Shown in pieces: positions 53,306-63,382 of a stretch of DNA of 64,000 nucleotides. Below the pieces are notes generated by a model, which searched no databases, was not told where the DNA came from, and saw nothing but the letters and a program-made list of their open reading frames with translations. Made by a program: the position numbers and the translations under genes. Each line of letters begins with the position of its first letter. Position 1 is the stretch's first letter. The DNA is from Haladaptatus salinisoli (GTDB lineage: Archaea; Halobacteriota; Halobacteria; Halobacteriales; Haladaptataceae). The stretch is taken from NCBI RefSeq assembly GCF_020614375.1, contig NZ_CP085333.1:124001-188000 (forward strand), in the 5' to 3' direction.

Positions 53306-54313
53306 GTGACGCTCTCGATAGGGTTCATTGGCGCCGGAGGTATCGCCTCGGTTCACTTGGAAACGCTTGACAATGCGATAGATGGGGAGTTGAAAACCCA
53401 CAATGGAGACCCTATCGACGTAGAGCTGGCAGCCATCGCCGACATAGATGAGAGCCGAGCACGGGAGGCTGCTGCCTCTCGCAATGCCGCGACCTATACT
53501 GATGGAATAGAACTTCTTCAGTCCGAGTCAATCGACGCAGTCGTGGTGGCTGTTCCGCCGTTTGCCCATGGCGATTATGAACGGACAGCGGCGAAGTACG
53601 GCGTCGATCTCTTCGTTGAGAAACCAGTTGACCTTTCCATCGACACAGCACGCGAGACGGCACGACAAATTGAGGAATCGAATATCCTCGCACAGGTTGG
53701 CTATGTCTGCCGCTATGGACGGATAACAGAGCAAGCACTGGAGCTGCTCGATGGCCGTCAAATCGGTCACATTGATAGCACGTACTGGGCTCCGATTCCC
53801 GAAACATCGTGGTGGCGAGAGCAGACGCGCTCGGGCGGACAGATTGTCGAACAGGCGACACACGTCTACGATCTGCACCGATATCTTGCAGGTGAAGTAA
53901 CGGACGTGACTGGAAGCGGAACTGAGCAGTTGCTCGCCGACGAAATCGACTTTCAGGACACAACGTCGGTGACGCTCGACCATGAGTCGGGTATCGTCTC
54001 ACATATTTCCTCGACCTGCACCTCCCCTACCTTCCGTTTCGAGGTGCGTATCGTCGCTGAGGATGCATACCTCGAACTTGACTACTTTGATCACTCGCTT
54101 TCGGGCATCGTCGACGGTGACTCAGTTCAATTTGAGACCGATGACGACTGGTATTTTCGAGAGTTCAATGCGTTCATTCGTGCAGTGGCCGAGCGTGACA
54201 GAACTCGGAGCAAGACGCCAACAGGTGTTGACGTGCGATCGGACTTCGAAGACGCCGTAAAAACGCTTGATCTCACACTTACCGCACGCGAAGCCGCTGA
54301 ATCATACGAATGA
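53306..54313 (+). CDS. Gfo/Idh/MocA family oxidoreductase (d)
   Basis: 335 residues from a GTG at 53306 (TLSIGFIGAGGIASVHLETL). The catalytic EKP is in FVEKPVDLS, and the substrate domain has SGGQIVEQATHVYDLHRYLA. GFIGAGGIA is a clean dinucleotide-binding motif. It diverges from the isomerase gene, leaving ~106 bases for two promoters. It is the family member closest to the ABC transporter genes. Confidence 0.87.
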   Translation: MTLSIGFIGAGGIASVHLETLDNAIDGELKTHNGDPIDVELAAIADIDESRAREAAASRNAATYTDGIELLQSESIDAVVVAVPPFAHGDYERTAAKYGVDLFVEKPVDLSIDTARETARQIEESNILAQVGYVCRYGRITEQALELLDGRQIGHIDSTYWAPIPETSWWREQTRSGGQIVEQATHVYDLHRYLAGEVTDVTGSGTEQLLADEIDFQDTTSVTLDHESGIVSHISSTCTSPTFRFEVRIVAEDAYLELDYFDHSLSGIVDGDSVQFETDDDWYFREFNAFIRAVAERDRTRSKTPTGVDVRSDFEDAVKTLDLTLTAREAAESYE

Positions 54314-54367
54314 TATTGTACGGATAGTCTATGGTGATGATCGCCTCAACTCATGAAGTCACCTGTA

Positions 54368-54378
54368 AATTTATAATG
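54368..54378 (+). promoter_or_regulatory. TATA box of the ABC transporter operon
   Basis: AATTTATAATG lies about 33-43 nt before the ATG at 54411. Confidence 0.45.
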
Positions 54379-54410
54379 GTTGATCGCAATTCGGCATGTA
54401 GTGACTTTGC

Positions 54411-55547
54411 ATGGGTAAGTTAGACATCCGCAATTTACGGAAAGAGTTCGCGGACGAGAACCAATCGATCATTGCCGTTGACGATCTGAATATCGACGTT
54501 AAAGATGGGGAGTTCCTCATTTTTGTCGGTCCATCAGGATGCGGAAAATCGACGACACTTCGTTGCATTGCCGGACTAGAATCGGTCACCAGCGGCGAGA
54601 TCATTCTCAACGGTGACTCTATCACGAATCAACCGCCTACCGAGCGCGACATCGCGATGGTCTTTCAGAACTACGCGCTGTACCCGCATATGTCCGCCCG
54701 ACAAAACATTGGCTTTGGGCTTAAAATGTCGACGAATATGTCGGGAGATGAGATCGAGCAGCGCGTAGAGCAGGTGGCAGAGATGATGGGAATAAATGAT
54801 TTGCTTGACAAAAAGCCCGGAGAGCTCTCGGGCGGTCAACAACAACGCGTCGCACTTGGACGCGCCATTGTACGGGAACCAGAAGTATTCCTGATGGACG
54901 AACCGTTGTCGAACCTTGATGCGAAACTTCGGACGACAATGCGTACTGAGCTTCAGAATCTCCAGCAGGAACTCGGAATCACCACAATCTACGTTACGCA
55001 CGATCAGACCGAAGCGATGACGATGGGCGATCGAATCGCTATCCTCGACGGTGGTGAGCTTCAGCAACTTGGGACGCCGTTAGAGTGTTATTATGAGCCA
55101 GCCAACCGGTTTGTCGCGGGGTTCATTGGCTCGCCGTCGATGAACTTTTTCGAGGTTGAGTACACCGATGGCAAACTGATTCATGATGGCTTCCAGCAAG
55201 AACTGTCACAGAAAACCCGCGAAGAACTTGTCGGACACGAAGGCCCATTGACGCTCGGTATTCGTCCCGAAAGCCTTGAAATAGCTTCAAACAACGAACC
55301 CGGTTCGATTTCAGCTCCGGTTTCTGTAACGGAACCAATGGGAGAGATTACCTACGTTTACGTCGATATTGGCAACAAACCGTGTACAGTGACGCTCACC
55401 GGAGAGCAGATAGTCGAGACCGGAACAACGCTCAACCTTCACATCCCTGAAGAAAAGATGCATCTCTTCGATGCTGAAACCGGCGAGACAATCAAATCGC
55501 GAAACGTTTCCGCTGCTACCAACGTCGACATCAACGCTCGCGCCTGA
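54411..55547 (+). CDS. ABC transporter ATP-binding protein (MalK/UgpC type)
   Basis: 378 residues. Walker A is GPSGCGKSTTLRC, the signature LSGGQQQRVALGRAI, Walker B VFLMDEPLSNLD and the H-loop YVTHDQTEA. The C-terminal ~130 residues are the TOBE/regulatory domain typical of CUT1 sugar importers (LGIRPESLE). It energises the permeases downstream. It begins the operon ATPase, binding protein, permease, permease, small membrane protein. Confidence 0.92.
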   Translation: MGKLDIRNLRKEFADENQSIIAVDDLNIDVKDGEFLIFVGPSGCGKSTTLRCIAGLESVTSGEIILNGDSITNQPPTERDIAMVFQNYALYPHMSARQNIGFGLKMSTNMSGDEIEQRVEQVAEMMGINDLLDKKPGELSGGQQQRVALGRAIVREPEVFLMDEPLSNLDAKLRTTMRTELQNLQQELGITTIYVTHDQTEAMTMGDRIAILDGGELQQLGTPLECYYEPANRFVAGFIGSPSMNFFEVEYTDGKLIHDGFQQELSQKTREELVGHEGPLTLGIRPESLEIASNNEPGSISAPVSVTEPMGEITYVYVDIGNKPCTVTLTGEQIVETGTTLNLHIPEEKMHLFDAETGETIKSRNVSAATNVDINARA

Positions 55548-55673
55548 ATTCGACAATTCGCACATATTGATGTTATGTGTGCTTTGATCCAAAACTGGCA
55601 AGACTCTGTCTAGATATGTTATAACGTACCGAAGGTTTATTGTACAGTACCTATATCTTTCCTCAAGGGTAGC

Positions 55674-56957
55674 ATGAGCAACAGACATCTTACTCGACGA
55701 CAGATCATCACCATGGCCGGTGCGGCCGGTGCAGCAAGTCTAGCTGGCTGTTCGGGCAGTGGTAATGGTAACGGCAATGGCTCCGGTAATGGAGGCGGAA
55801 ACGGTGAAGCATCGGCGACGCTATGGGCGTGGAACGATCCTGGGCTTTCACCAATACGTAAAAAACAGGCAAAGGATCTTTCAAAAAAGAGCGACAAAAT
55901 TGCCGACATCAGCTGGGAGTACTATCCGTTCGAGAACTACCTCGCGAAGGCAACAACGGCCATCCCTGCCGGAAATGCCCCAGATAGCCTGGCGCTTTCG
56001 GTCCTCTGGGTTCCACGGTTTGCAGACAAAGGTGTTGCACTCAACCTCGAGGAGAATGGTTTCAAGGCAGACGACTATGTTTCGGCTGCAAGGAGCAACG
56101 CCAGTTACAATGATACACTGTGGGCAGTGCCATGGTACGCGGACTGCCGCTTAGTCGCAATTAACAAAAAAATGTTCAAGGAGGCAGGGCTGAAAGTCCC
56201 CGACCCAACGCGTCGTCCCAGCTGGGAGGAATTCGGCTCTTGGGTTGATACCCTAGCCAAAAAGCATGGAACCGGTTATTCGATGTCGGCAGGCGAAGGG
56301 TTTGACTGCTTCGCGCTTTCAAACGGAAGCGGCTATCTCAACGACGACGGGACGAAGGCGATTATCAACAACGATGCTGCACTTGAGGCAGCGAACTTCC
56401 TGCAACCCAAGATTGTCGAGGACAAGTCGATCATTGCACGTAACCCAGGCGGAACGATGGCTATTGAGGACCTCCTCGCTGGAGAGTCGGCGATGTGTTT
56501 CGCTGGGTCATGGCACTATCCGCGTCTGCGAGACAGTGGACTTGACTGGCAATATATCCCATACCCCAGTGGCCCGAAGGTAAATAAAAGCCACACGTGG
56601 AGTGCTGGAGTGTTCTATAGCGTTCCAAGTCGCGGCGGTGCGAACAAGGACCTCGGACTCGAATGGCTAAACTACATTAACTCGATGGAAGTTCAAAAAT
56701 CTGTGACAAAATCCATGGGTGGCTTTCCTGGCCGTAAGGACGCATATGAAACGGACACGTTCAAACAATTCATCAAAGACAATCCAAAACTGAAGCCGGT
56801 CGCTCAAGAGATGGAGAATACGGTTTCGTTCCCAAGCCATCCGGAAGTGTCGAAGATGTGGGATAGTGTGCATACGCAGGCGCAGGCAATGTGGCAGGGG
56901 AAGAATCCAAAACAGGCGCTTGATAAGGCAGCTAAAGACATCAACGCATTGCTCTAA
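55674..56957 (+). CDS. ABC transporter substrate-binding lipoprotein
   Basis: 427 residues. Tat-type lipoprotein signal: twin Arg in LTRRQIITMAGAAGAA followed by the lipobox LAGC, so the protein is exported folded and lipid-anchored. A Gly/Asn-rich linker (GNGNGNGSGNGGGN) precedes the CUT1-family binding fold (family 1 extracellular solute-binding), with WAWNDPG and VPWYADCRLVAINKKMFKEA. It captures the sugar or sugar derivative outside the cell. Confidence 0.9.
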   Translation: MSNRHLTRRQIITMAGAAGAASLAGCSGSGNGNGNGSGNGGGNGEASATLWAWNDPGLSPIRKKQAKDLSKKSDKIADISWEYYPFENYLAKATTAIPAGNAPDSLALSVLWVPRFADKGVALNLEENGFKADDYVSAARSNASYNDTLWAVPWYADCRLVAINKKMFKEAGLKVPDPTRRPSWEEFGSWVDTLAKKHGTGYSMSAGEGFDCFALSNGSGYLNDDGTKAIINNDAALEAANFLQPKIVEDKSIIARNPGGTMAIEDLLAGESAMCFAGSWHYPRLRDSGLDWQYIPYPSGPKVNKSHTWSAGVFYSVPSRGGANKDLGLEWLNYINSMEVQKSVTKSMGGFPGRKDAYETDTFKQFIKDNPKLKPVAQEMENTVSFPSHPEVSKMWDSVHTQAQAMWQGKNPKQALDKAAKDINALL

Positions 56958-56959
56958 CC

Positions 56960-57898
56960 ATGGCACAATCGCAAGGATTACAGCGCATTCGACGCCGCTT
57001 TACGGGATATTTGTCAGTCTCTAATATCGGGGCGAATGACACCGACTTATCATGGTATGCCATTGTGCTGCCGAAGGTGATCCTCTTTGCAGCGATCCTC
57101 CTCGTGCCGTTTCTCGGGGCGTTCTACATCAGTCTTCATGAATGGGGTCCATTAGCACAATCGCATCCATTCATCGGTCTCGACAACTATGTACGGTTGG
57201 TCAATGACCCAATCTTTTGGAACGCAATCATCAACACTGCAGGATACAGCTTCGCGCTGCTTATCTTTGACGTACCTATCGCACTCGGGTTAGCGTTGTT
57301 ATTGAACATGAATCTCCGTGGGACAAAGTTCTACTCTGGTGCGATTTTCCTTCCTGTCGTAACGTCATGGGTCGTCGTCTCACTTATCTGGTCATGGCTC
57401 TACAATCCTGAGTACGGTTTATTGAACACTGCCTTGGGAGCTATCGGACTACCGCAATTGTCATGGCTTCAGAGTTCAGACACGGCGTTGGCATCGATCG
57501 CACTCATGAGCATCTGGAAACACATTGGTTTCAACATGGTTATCTTCCTTGCTGGGCTGAAAGGTATCCCTGACGATTTTTATGAAGCAGCGATTGTCGA
57601 CGGGGCGAATCGCTGGGAGCGGTTCCGTTACATCACACTGCCACTGTTGAAGCCGACGACATTCTTCGTGGTCGTCGTGACACTCATTTTCTCGTTCCGC
57701 GTTTATACACAAGTATATGTAATGACGCAGGGCGGGCCGGTGCGATCAACCTACACTATTGTCTATTATTTCTGGCAGACAGGGTTCCAGCAGTTCGAGA
57801 TGGGATATGCAAGTGCGATCGCAGTTGTGCTTTTCCTCATCGTTTTCGGGTTGAGCACCCTGCAACAGCGTACCTGGGGTGATAACGTTGAGTACTGA
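56960..57898 (+). CDS. ABC sugar permease (MalF type)
   Basis: 312 residues with six membrane helices. The EAA loop that contacts the ATPase is YEAAIVDGANRWERFRYITL-PLL. It starts two bases after the binding-protein gene and its end overlaps the next permease by 20 bases. Confidence 0.9.
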   Translation: MAQSQGLQRIRRRFTGYLSVSNIGANDTDLSWYAIVLPKVILFAAILLVPFLGAFYISLHEWGPLAQSHPFIGLDNYVRLVNDPIFWNAIINTAGYSFALLIFDVPIALGLALLLNMNLRGTKFYSGAIFLPVVTSWVVVSLIWSWLYNPEYGLLNTALGAIGLPQLSWLQSSDTALASIALMSIWKHIGFNMVIFLAGLKGIPDDFYEAAIVDGANRWERFRYITLPLLKPTTFFVVVVTLIFSFRVYTQVYVMTQGGPVRSTYTIVYYFWQTGFQQFEMGYASAIAVVLFLIVFGLSTLQQRTWGDNVEY

Positions 57899-58769
57899 CG
57901 AATTTGAGTTCGACGACAATCGACCAAGCGTTGAACAAGAGAAATCACGGTACGATCTGCTCGCGAAGGGCGTCGCCCATCTGATCCTGATCGCTGCAAG
58001 TGCGGTTATGACGATCCCATTCATTTGGGCGTTTCTCACCTCTCTTAAGCCGGAAAACAAGATATTCACCACTATCACGCAAATAATCCCAGCAAATCCG
58101 ACGTTTGCAAACTACGTCAACGTCTGGATGCAAAACCCACTCGACCGCTGGGTCCTCAATAGTCTCGTGTTAGCAGTCGGTGTCGTGTTCTTTACGTTAG
58201 TGCTAGATACGCTCGCAGGATTTGCCCTCGCGAAGGGTGACTTTAAGGGCAAATCACTCGTCTACACTCTCGTCATCGGGACGCTTGTCATTCCACCACA
58301 AGTGGTGCTCGTCCCACTGTATTTGGAGATGAACGCGATAAATTGGTCGAACACGTACTGGGCAATTATGGTGTTGTATATCGCTAATCCCTTTGGAACA
58401 TTCATGATGCGTCAGTTCTTCCTTGGTATTCCAGACTCACTTCTTGAGGCAGCGCGGATGGACGGCTGTAGCACAATTCAAATCTATACGCGCATTATGC
58501 TGCCACTGGCGAAGCCGGCACTCTCCTCATTAGGTGTGTTCACCTTTATCTTTGTCTGGGGAGCATTCCTCTGGCCGCTGGTCATTCTCAATGATTCGGC
58601 GATGTATCCCCTTCAGGTCGGTATTGGGCTGCTCACCGGACGGTACAGCTCGCAGTGGGGACAGCTACTTGCGGCGGTCATCCTCGCCGCATTGCCCGTC
58701 ATTGCCGCGTATCTGCTTGCACAGCGGACCTTCATGGAAGGTATCGCCCTCACAGGAGGGAAAGGATAG
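57879..58769 (+). CDS. ABC sugar permease (MalG type)
   Basis: 296 residues from a GTG at 57879 (a TTG at 57888 is an alternative). Six membrane helices; the EAA loop is LLEAARMDGCSTIQIYTRIM-LPL. It forms the heterodimeric channel with the preceding permease. The C-terminal ALTGGKG is typical of MalG-like proteins. Confidence 0.9.
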   Translation: MITLSTDEFEFDDNRPSVEQEKSRYDLLAKGVAHLILIAASAVMTIPFIWAFLTSLKPENKIFTTITQIIPANPTFANYVNVWMQNPLDRWVLNSLVLAVGVVFFTLVLDTLAGFALAKGDFKGKSLVYTLVIGTLVIPPQVVLVPLYLEMNAINWSNTYWAIMVLYIANPFGTFMMRQFFLGIPDSLLEAARMDGCSTIQIYTRIMLPLAKPALSSLGVFTFIFVWGAFLWPLVILNDSAMYPLQVGIGLLTGRYSSQWGQLLAAVILAALPVIAAYLLAQRTFMEGIALTGGKG

Positions 58770-58997
58770 ATGCTCCTTGATATTCTCTCTATCGTGTTGC
58801 GTCTCGGCTACGCTGGTAAGAACGAGCCAGTTGTCGGTGGTGCGCTCGTCTTCCTTGTCGCCGCGATCGGTGTGCTATACATGTCCTTTGTTCGTGATGA
58901 GATGGATGCTGGTCCGTTGATGAAAATTGGGGGTATCCTCCTCCTTGGGATGGCGGTCTTAGCATACTTCTGGCCGATGCGCCCGTGGCCGCACTAA
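58770..58997 (+). CDS. Small two-helix membrane protein of the ABC operon
   Basis: 75 residues starting immediately after the permease stop, with no gap. Two hydrophobic segments (about 22-38 and 50-67). No family is recognised. The tight spacing makes it a genuine operon member, possibly a transporter accessory. Confidence 0.6.
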   Translation: MLLDILSIVLRLGYAGKNEPVVGGALVFLVAAIGVLYMSFVRDEMDAGPLMKIGGILLLGMAVLAYFWPMRPWPH

Positions 58998-59174
58998 AAA
59001 GTACGGACGTTGTTTTAACAAATATACGTATTAAACCACTGATTTAAATATCTTAATAGCCTATCTTACAGTTAGTAGATGTGCTCCCTTGACGCTACGT
59101 CGACAACCGAGATCTATAATTAAGAGGGTTCAGTGAGGGAATTGTTCATAACAATTGGCCGCATAATAACTTTC

Positions 59175-60608
59175 ATGAGAATCGCAGTCGGGACGATGAG
59201 CCATGAGACTAACACGTTTGCAGCAGGTTCAACCAAACTCGAAGCGTTTTCGACCGCAATTGATGCCGACCTATTGAAAACCAATGAAGTCGGCCGCTCA
59301 CTTAGCGGCATCGTTGACACGCTTGAAGAGGAGGCTGTCGAAATAGTGCCAACGGTTGGCGCGAGTGCCCTTCCGTCAGCGACCGTCAAACGAGAAGCAT
59401 TTGACTGGGTGAAACAACGCCTACTTGATCGACTCACCAGCGAAGACGTAGACGGAGTCTGTCTCGATCTCCACGGTTCAATGTTTGTCGAAGGCGAACC
59501 TGATCCGGAGGGGGAACTCCTCTCAGCAGTTCGCAATGCTGTTGGCAATGACGTACCAATAACCTCGGCGCTCGATATGCACGCGACCATCACCGAACGA
59601 ATGGTCGAACAGCTTGATGGCATCGCAGGCTACCGAACTGCTCCACATACCGATGTCTATGAAACGGGGGTACGAGCGGCAAATCTCCTGCTTGCGGCTG
59701 TTCGTGGCGAAGCCTCGCTTGTTATGGGGTGGAAACAACTCCCCATGATATTGGCTGGAGAGAAATCCGAGTCCGAGGCCGAACCGATGCGCACGCTCGT
59801 CGATCTGCTTCGTAAGGCGGATAGAATTGACGGTGTATACGATGCAAATTACTTTTTGGGGTTCCCATGGGCCGACACGCCCCATATGGGATGTCACTCG
59901 CTCGTAACTGGGGGTGTATCGGCGTCAGCTGTCGTCGACGAGACCGCAGCTGAGCTCGCGCAAGAGTTCTGGCAGCGACGACATGATTTTGCATTCACCA
60001 CAGAGGCACACACGCCATCTACCGCGTTGGATGAAGCAGCAAAGATAAGCGTGCGACCGGTCGTTATCGCCGATACTGGCGACATCCCCGGCGCGGGTGC
60101 AGGCGAGAACACAACAAACCTCCTCTCGGAGATTTTAAACCGAACTGACCTCGGAACACCACTGATCGCTATAATTGCTGACGCCGATAGCTATGACATC
60201 TGTTATGAAGCAAGCGTAGGAACCACAATCTCCCTTTCACTTGGTCATGTCTATCCCGACAGAACACCGCTCGAAGTTACGGGAACTGTGGTCAAGCACC
60301 TCAAAACTGACGCTGTCAGGACCTCTCTTATATCGCTCGACGGCGGCGCAGACGTGGTAATCAGCGATAGTCGGACAAACGTCCACCGTGACCCTGAATT
60401 CGTTCGGCGACTCGGAATTGACTTGACGACGCGAGATGTTGTCGTCCTGAAGAGCGGATATCTGAGCCCGGCTTGGAAAGATGTTGCTGCGAAACGACTC
60501 TTCGCGTTGACACCTGGCGAAACCAACCAGCGACTTACTCAACTACCGTATAAGCGTATTCCGCGTCCTATCTATCCATTAGACAATGACACGACATGGC
60601 CGTCATGA
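59175..60608 (+). CDS. M81 family metallopeptidase (MlrC-like)
   Basis: 477 residues from the ATG at 59175 (MRIAVGTMSHETNTFAAGST); the open frame from 59133 adds unrelated residues. Conserved blocks are SHETNTF, LDLHGSMFVEGEPDPEGELL, ALDMHATIT, GYRTAPHTDVYETG and IADTGDIPGAGAGENTTN, with His/Asp residues expected to bind zinc. The family includes microcystinase C but also uncharacterised catabolic amidohydrolases. In the island it could cleave an amide or ring of the substrate (inference). Confidence 0.85.
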   Translation: MRIAVGTMSHETNTFAAGSTKLEAFSTAIDADLLKTNEVGRSLSGIVDTLEEEAVEIVPTVGASALPSATVKREAFDWVKQRLLDRLTSEDVDGVCLDLHGSMFVEGEPDPEGELLSAVRNAVGNDVPITSALDMHATITERMVEQLDGIAGYRTAPHTDVYETGVRAANLLLAAVRGEASLVMGWKQLPMILAGEKSESEAEPMRTLVDLLRKADRIDGVYDANYFLGFPWADTPHMGCHSLVTGGVSASAVVDETAAELAQEFWQRRHDFAFTTEAHTPSTALDEAAKISVRPVVIADTGDIPGAGAGENTTNLLSEILNRTDLGTPLIAIIADADSYDICYEASVGTTISLSLGHVYPDRTPLEVTGTVVKHLKTDAVRTSLISLDGGADVVISDSRTNVHRDPEFVRRLGIDLTTRDVVVLKSGYLSPAWKDVAAKRLFALTPGETNQRLTQLPYKRIPRPIYPLDNDTTWPS

Positions 60609-60702
60609 AGTGAGCGTCCACAGCTAGTTGTGAGCCTTGTAAGAAACCAGCCGATCCAATACCGCTTGGGCGTCTGTTGGAGCTGAGAAGCTAGTGACGA
60701 GA

Positions 60703-60924
60703 CTACGGAAGGAGATTCAGAACCCGGATAACTATCAACGCGACGAAAAGAAGTCCGCTAACCGCTAGCGCTGAATTGGAAAGCCAACGGTTCTGATCTT
60801 CAACTGGAACTCGGTCGGAATGAAGAAGCAACAGGAGAACAACTGCGAGAAACGGCATAAATACCGCGCCGAGTGAAAAACCATAAGCAAACGCCGTGAC
60901 CGTCTCTTGCGTAAGGACCTCATA
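60703..60924 (-). pseudogene. 5'-truncated small membrane protein
   Basis: A clean minus-strand frame of 73 codons after a TAG reads YEVLTQETVTAFAYGFSLGA, FMPFLAVVLLLLLHSDRV and LLFVALIVIRVLNLLP: two membrane helices with a charged loop. No start codon is available near its N-terminal edge, so the 5' part appears lost. The family is unknown. Confidence 0.45.
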
Positions 60925-61687
60925 CTAATCCCAGTTGCAAACTTTCCTCATTTGGTCAAATAAACGACTAACACGCCATCTGGGTGACAAAGAAACAGAA
61001 ATAAGGACAAAATGAGAATTAAGCTGTTCGTCCGACTTCTATAAACTTTAACCCTATCTTAGGCAAGGTATAGTGTGATTTAAAATAATTTGACAAAAAC
61101 CAAATTAACTTGCACCGTAGTACAGAGATATCAGAAGTAATACGCACTAAGGTGGATTTGCTAGGAGAATACTTAGTAGTAAACCGCAATCTAATCAACC
61201 GTAGATACGAGTATGTATAAATGAAAAGACAGTCGACAAAGATATTATGATTATTTATATATAATATACCATGTTCCTAATATATTGTCTCTTAAACAGT
61301 AAGTAACTGCTTAACAAATCTGGATCGAATTCTCAGAACAAGCGCTTGAGAACCTCACCGAAATATCTGACAAGGCGTCTCTCTGTGGAAATGTAATTGC
61401 AGCGAGGGAATCATCTCGAAGAATATGGTTGTCTCGTCTGCACTGACTAGAGTGATGCCTAGCATCGCTAATAATTTTCTAATGTTGAATAAAACTACAA
61501 TTAATATGCGGTTGATTTTCATATAGCATAATTACCGTTGAGAGACTTACTCGTAGCAGCGTCCTTTACGACTGTGAATACGTATGATAGGGTTCTTTTC
61601 TTGCTAAACCATGGCTGCTTTCCATCGATTATTGTTACTCGCTGCAACCAAAAACAAGAATACAGCGCTCACGAATAGTAACATACC
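60925..61687. other. AT-rich gene-free stretch
   Basis: About 760 bases with no gene, clearly more AT-rich than its surroundings, especially 61230-61290 (TTATTTATATATAATATACC). It ends at the winged-helix gene. It could be a decayed or horizontally acquired junction. Confidence 0.45.
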
Positions 61688-62017
61688 ATGCCAGATACGC
61701 TCAGTACACAAGTCCGAGCTCTCCATGAGGCACAGCCCACGAAATACGGGCTACTCTCTACGTATCATCAGGAGGTGCACCGGGCACTCGAAACATGCCA
61801 GCGTAACTATCCATGTGTGAGACAACTCTATGAGGCTCTTGACGAGCCCGAGCTCAACCAACGGATGCTTGGGAATATCCTTTCACTCCTTGTCCAACTC
61901 GACATTCTCGGTATCTACAGTGAACGAAATAACAGTAATCGGTATGATCTCACACAGTATGATCAGGCGGCGATGCAAAAACTCACATACGTTCTCGAAA
62001 CAGAAACCGATCGATAG
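61688..62017 (+). CDS. Small winged-helix-like protein
   Basis: 109 residues. The pattern LYEALDEPELNQRMLGNILS, LLVQLDILGIYSERNNSNRY resembles the C-terminal winged helix of Orc1/Cdc6-type or related DNA-binding proteins, without an ATPase domain. The N-terminal ~35 residues are helical. It could be a lone DNA-binding domain or the remnant 3' end of a cdc6-like gene that has acquired its own start. Confidence 0.5.
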   Translation: MPDTLSTQVRALHEAQPTKYGLLSTYHQEVHRALETCQRNYPCVRQLYEALDEPELNQRMLGNILSLLVQLDILGIYSERNNSNRYDLTQYDQAAMQKLTYVLETETDR

Positions 62018-62263
62018 CCGCGCCTTGCCATGTGAAAAATGATCGAATTATGCTTTGTCGCTGGCTACATATCCATTACAGAACTCGGTCAAAATGGAAA
62101 TCCCTATGACCAAGTTGAACCGTGGGTCTCTGGGTGTAAGTCAATCATTTGCTATGTATCGTGGCAGTAGGGAAACGGACTCACCGATGCGATGGGCATC
62201 TCGTTCTCTACACCGGCGTTGTGGGGATCCCCCGTTTAAAAACGCAGAAAAACTTTAAGATAT

Positions 62264-63382
62264 TCACTCTTGATTCGGGATTTTGATTGATGATCTGCCA
62301 TCAACTACCCGAAATCCGCCTGACTCCTCTCGAGCCGATACCTCTTGTTGTGGGTATGGTATTTTGATGCCCTCACGGTCATACGCAAGTTTAACTGCTC
62401 GAACGACAGCTGTAACTGCACGCCATTTCCGCCGACTACTTGGTTTTTCGATCCAAAATCGTAGCTCAAGGAGTACTGCAGAATCGCCAAATTGCTTTAG
62501 CACCACGTCAGGGCTGGGTACAGCCAATATTTCATCGACTTCCTTCATTGCATCGTTCGCAACAGCGATGGCTTGGTCAGGATCGGTCGCATAATCTACC
62601 CCCACTTCAATATCGAGTCTAAGCCGTCCCTTCCGTCCAATATTAATAATCGTACCGCTACTCACAACATCATTAGGAAGCATAACATACTTTCCAGCAA
62701 ACGTCTCTATTCGAGTTGTGAAAATTGTAATATCGGTTACAATTCCCTCATGTTCATCAATTTGTACCCAATCCCCGATTTCAAAGGGTCGAGAGAACAT
62801 TAGCTGAAAGCCAGCAAGTAGCGCGCTAAGTGTTTCGTTTGCAGCTAACCCAATAGCGGCTCCGAGAAGACCGGCTCCAATAAACAGCCCCTGTAAATTA
62901 ATTTTCCAAACACTCATCACCGCAAGAACACCAACAACATAAACCGCGATATCGGAAAGTCGTGCGACTACTTCCCCTTGGTGACGGGTGATTTCTTCTG
63001 TCTTTTCCAAGAGGCGATCAATGATTCGATTGACCATTCCGGCGCTAACGTACGCTGCTGCACTGACTCCAAGCGTTAGCACTATCCGAATGGCGATTTG
63101 CCTGATTTTGTCGAGAGCCTTAACACTCGCTACCGCATTTTGGGTTTGGTCCCAGATAACCACGAAGAGGCTGCCGCCTGTTACCAATAGAAGTAGACTC
63201 ACAACCAGTAACCCAATATTCACAAGCCGATGTGGATACCTCCGTTTGGCGAGCCGTGAGAATCGCCAAAGCACCCACTCACCAAGGATAATTCCAATTG
63301 TAACGATGAGTGAGAGCAGAAACTGCCCTTCTCGACCTAGAAAAATGCTGGTGAACCATTGAGGTAGAGATGTGGGAATCAT
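62264..63382 (-). CDS. Mechanosensitive channel (MscS family)
   Basis: 372 residues. Membrane helices lie at ~20-38, 52-76, 93-113 and 134-150, then the pore helix GLFIGAGLLGAAIGLAANET with the small-residue packing of MscS. The beta domain (FEIGDWVQIDEHEGIVTDI, YVMLPNDVVSSGTIINI) and the C-terminal alpha/beta domain follow. It opens on membrane tension to release osmolytes during hypo-osmotic shock. It is a lone gene. Confidence 0.9.
   Translation of the reverse strand: MIPTSLPQWFTSIFLGREGQFLLSLIVTIGIILGEWVLWRFSRLAKRRYPHRLVNIGLLVVSLLLLVTGGSLFVVIWDQTQNAVASVKALDKIRQIAIRIVLTLGVSAAAYVSAGMVNRIIDRLLEKTEEITRHQGEVVARLSDIAVYVVGVLAVMSVWKINLQGLFIGAGLLGAAIGLAANETLSALLAGFQLMFSRPFEIGDWVQIDEHEGIVTDITIFTTRIETFAGKYVMLPNDVVSSGTIINIGRKGRLRLDIEVGVDYATDPDQAIAVANDAMKEVDEILAVPSPDVVLKQFGDSAVLLELRFWIEKPSSRRKWRAVTAVVRAVKLAYDREGIKIPYPQQEVSAREESGGFRVVDGRSSIKIPNQE

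Noticed and set aside
53412-54002. Minus-strand frame of 196 codons within the Gfo/Idh (d) gene
   Set aside because: It is an Arg-rich shadow; the plus-strand protein has complete Rossmann and EKP motifs.
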